From positions 868,001-932,000 of the forward strand of contig MU839835.1 of NCBI GenBank assembly GCA_030411725.1: 64,000 nt of DNA, written 5' to 3'. Source of the stretch: Echria macrotheca. Taxonomy: Eukaryota > Ascomycota > Sordariomycetes > Sordariales > Schizotheciaceae. Each line of letters starts with the position of its first letter. Position 1 is the stretch's first letter. This document shows positions 62,625 through 64,000 of this stretch, piece after piece. The translations under genes were made by a program, and so were the position numbers. Below the pieces are notes generated by a model, which did no database searches, was not told where the DNA came from, and worked only from the letters and a program-made list of their open reading frames with translations.

Positions 62625-64000
62625 CGCGAGCAGGATCGTCGACTCGGCGTTCGAGACAAAGACGTGTGTGAAAGGAGGGACACGCGAGCAGGGCCGGTTG
62701 AAAAGGCAAAATGATTGCAATTGAGGTCGGAGGGGAACGCGGGCGGGTTGAGAAATGGGGGGGAGGTTTTTTGTTCAACAAGCCGTCCCTTCTATTTTGG
62801 TCTGAGCACCGGGTCGAGCAGGCGAGGTGGGAGGTGTGGTCGTCTTGTGCGGTTTTGGTGCAGGGTCGGCAGGAGCTCTCCGTAGAAAGGAGATTTAGTC
62901 AAGGCCGCGCTGTCAGGCACTCAGCCGGCCAGAATCGAGGAATGCTCGGGCCTGGATGGGGGGTCTGCCAGTCAACATCCAACAAGCTCGCAAAATGTCC
63001 CCAACTCTTTTTTCAGACCCATGTCCGATCGCCTAGCGGACTTCCACCAAATGCGCTAGGGAAACTTTTCTGCGCTGACAGCTCCGGGCACACCCCACCC
63101 CTCTTGGCGCCCAAGGTACCGGTACCTCGGAGGGGCATCCCACCATCTTCGTCCCTCCTCGTCTGATGCTGATCCAAAAATGGTGTCCTCCAAACCCGAG
63201 TTGCGAGCAGCGCCGCCGCAGGAACAAATACAACCCAGCAGCCCCCAGCAACTGTCGCCATGAATACCGACGTGCAACACACCTCTTCTACGCCTCGCCG
63301 GTATGACATAAGGGAGTAAGACGTAGGCGGACGGCGCCGGACGCGGACCGGCGCGAAGACCATCGAGACACTTCACCGCCGCCGCCGTGATACATGCAGC
63401 CCCCAGGGACGACCGCAGACGGCGGAGACAGGCACTGGTACGGATATCCCAAGTGCCCACTCCCTTGCAGCAGCAAGCATACCCAAAGCCCAACGTGGCC
63501 GCGGTGGAAGAGAATAGAAGGAGAAAGCAATAGGAATCAGAACTAGTGACAATTCAATCGGACAGGTTGCGCAACCCGGTTCGATCTTCATTTCCTGTGT
63601 TGCTGGTTGCCCGTTGCCGTCGCACCAGCCGCGGGCGGATCATCCCCAATTCACTTCCGTCTTGTCGCCGCGCTGCGCTGACCCAGACTCCAATGGTGCC
63701 TCCTGAGTGAGCAGTGCGATCCCCAAGCCGCTGCTGCGCCCTCCCATGGTAGCCATCGCGAACCGCGGGAGTCGGGCATCAACATGGTTTCTGGGTAAGG
63801 GCATCTCTGGAGGATTTTTGCAGAGTTGGGATCGCAAACTGATGAGACGATGCGATGCACGCGACAGCAGCCTATCGGGCGCCGGGTGCTCTGGGAGATG
63901 GGGGGAGTGCAACGTTTCTGGTTTGCCTAGCAACCCCGAGCGGATCAAAAGTGGACTGCCGGAACCTGCAGCTCCCCCAATTCCAGGGACCGATGTACCG
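62625..64000. other. ACL1 promoter region, probably shared with ACL2
   Basis: About 1.4 kb up to the window end with no accepted gene. It holds a perfect 14-bp palindrome at 63114-63127. Confidence 0.5.
63114..63127. promoter_or_regulatory. 14-bp perfect palindrome upstream of ACL1
   Basis: AGGTACCGGTACCT, identical to its reverse complement, about 490 nt upstream of the ACL1 start. It could bind a dimeric regulator; none is known to me for this exact sequence. Confidence 0.35.

Noticed and set aside
63560..63600. GGTTCGATC as a tRNA B box
   Set aside because: It lacks the C-pair of the B box, and no A box or acceptor stem fits around it. Similar isolated matches elsewhere were also dropped.
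62711..63948. Frames near the right edge as a possible start of ACL2
   Set aside because: None shows the ATP-grasp features expected for subunit 2; the gene probably begins beyond the window.

Overview
The window is nuclear DNA of a filamentous ascomycete, most likely a Sordariomycete. The genes are compact and GC-rich with short introns (about 45-160 nt, GT-AG, often with CTAAC or CTGAC branch sites). Their products are typically fungal: Dicer-like DCL2, a HET-domain protein, split ATP-citrate lyase, Rgp1, Rrg9, Fta7 and Nkp2. I support 26 protein-coding genes, about one per 2.5 kb, on both strands. I rebuilt exon structures by hand from splice signals, reading frame and family similarity from memory, and every model closes in frame. 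I recognised no tRNA, rRNA, transposon, CRISPR array or prokaryotic feature.

Layout. 0.8-9.2 kb: pyruvate dehydrogenase kinase (+), sphingosine-1-phosphate lyase DPL1 (-), Golgi mannosyltransferase MNN11 (-), a RING-CH membrane E3-type protein (-). 9.9-20.7 kb: proteasome alpha-2 PRE8 (+), an RCC1-repeat protein (-), DCL2 (+), RGP1 (+). 22-31 kb: a 1042-residue WD40 protein of MAPKBP1/WDR62 type (-), RRG9 (-), a DUF2236/MpaB-type oxygenase (+), calcipressin RCN1 (-). A gene-free stretch of about 2.5 kb follows. 33.7-40.1 kb: mitochondrial PheRS (-), a mitochondrial dicarboxylate carrier (+), RPB3 (-), MGE1 (+). 40.7-51.4 kb: a HET-domain gene (-), RFC1 (-), ALG11 (+), TRM2 (-). 51.8-58.8 kb: the kinetochore gene FTA7/CENP-Q (-), an ER thioredoxin-like membrane protein (+), the kinetochore gene NKP2/CNL2 (-), EAF3 (+). 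59.6-62.6 kb: mitochondrial ribosomal uL30m (-) and ATP-citrate lyase subunit ACL1 (-).

Most genes are housekeeping and functionally mixed, so there is no biosynthetic cluster or operon-like system. Themes that recur are mitochondrial function (PDK, RRG9, MSF1, DIC1, MGE1, uL30m, probably TRM2), protein glycosylation (MNN11, ALG11), and chromosome replication and segregation (RFC1, FTA7, NKP2, EAF3). Many neighbours are divergently paired and share promoters.

Most worth a second look: a 1.16-kb EAF3 intron holding a phase-compatible alternative first exon that would replace the chromo barrel; a 5-nt micro-exon in the dicarboxylate carrier gene; a duplicated R-R-S-A-x-D-K-P-W-W motif in Fta7 close to a second CCAN gene, both with ACGCGT boxes upstream; G-quadruplex-type tracts on the sense strand after several stop codons; and possible dual-start targeting of Trm2.
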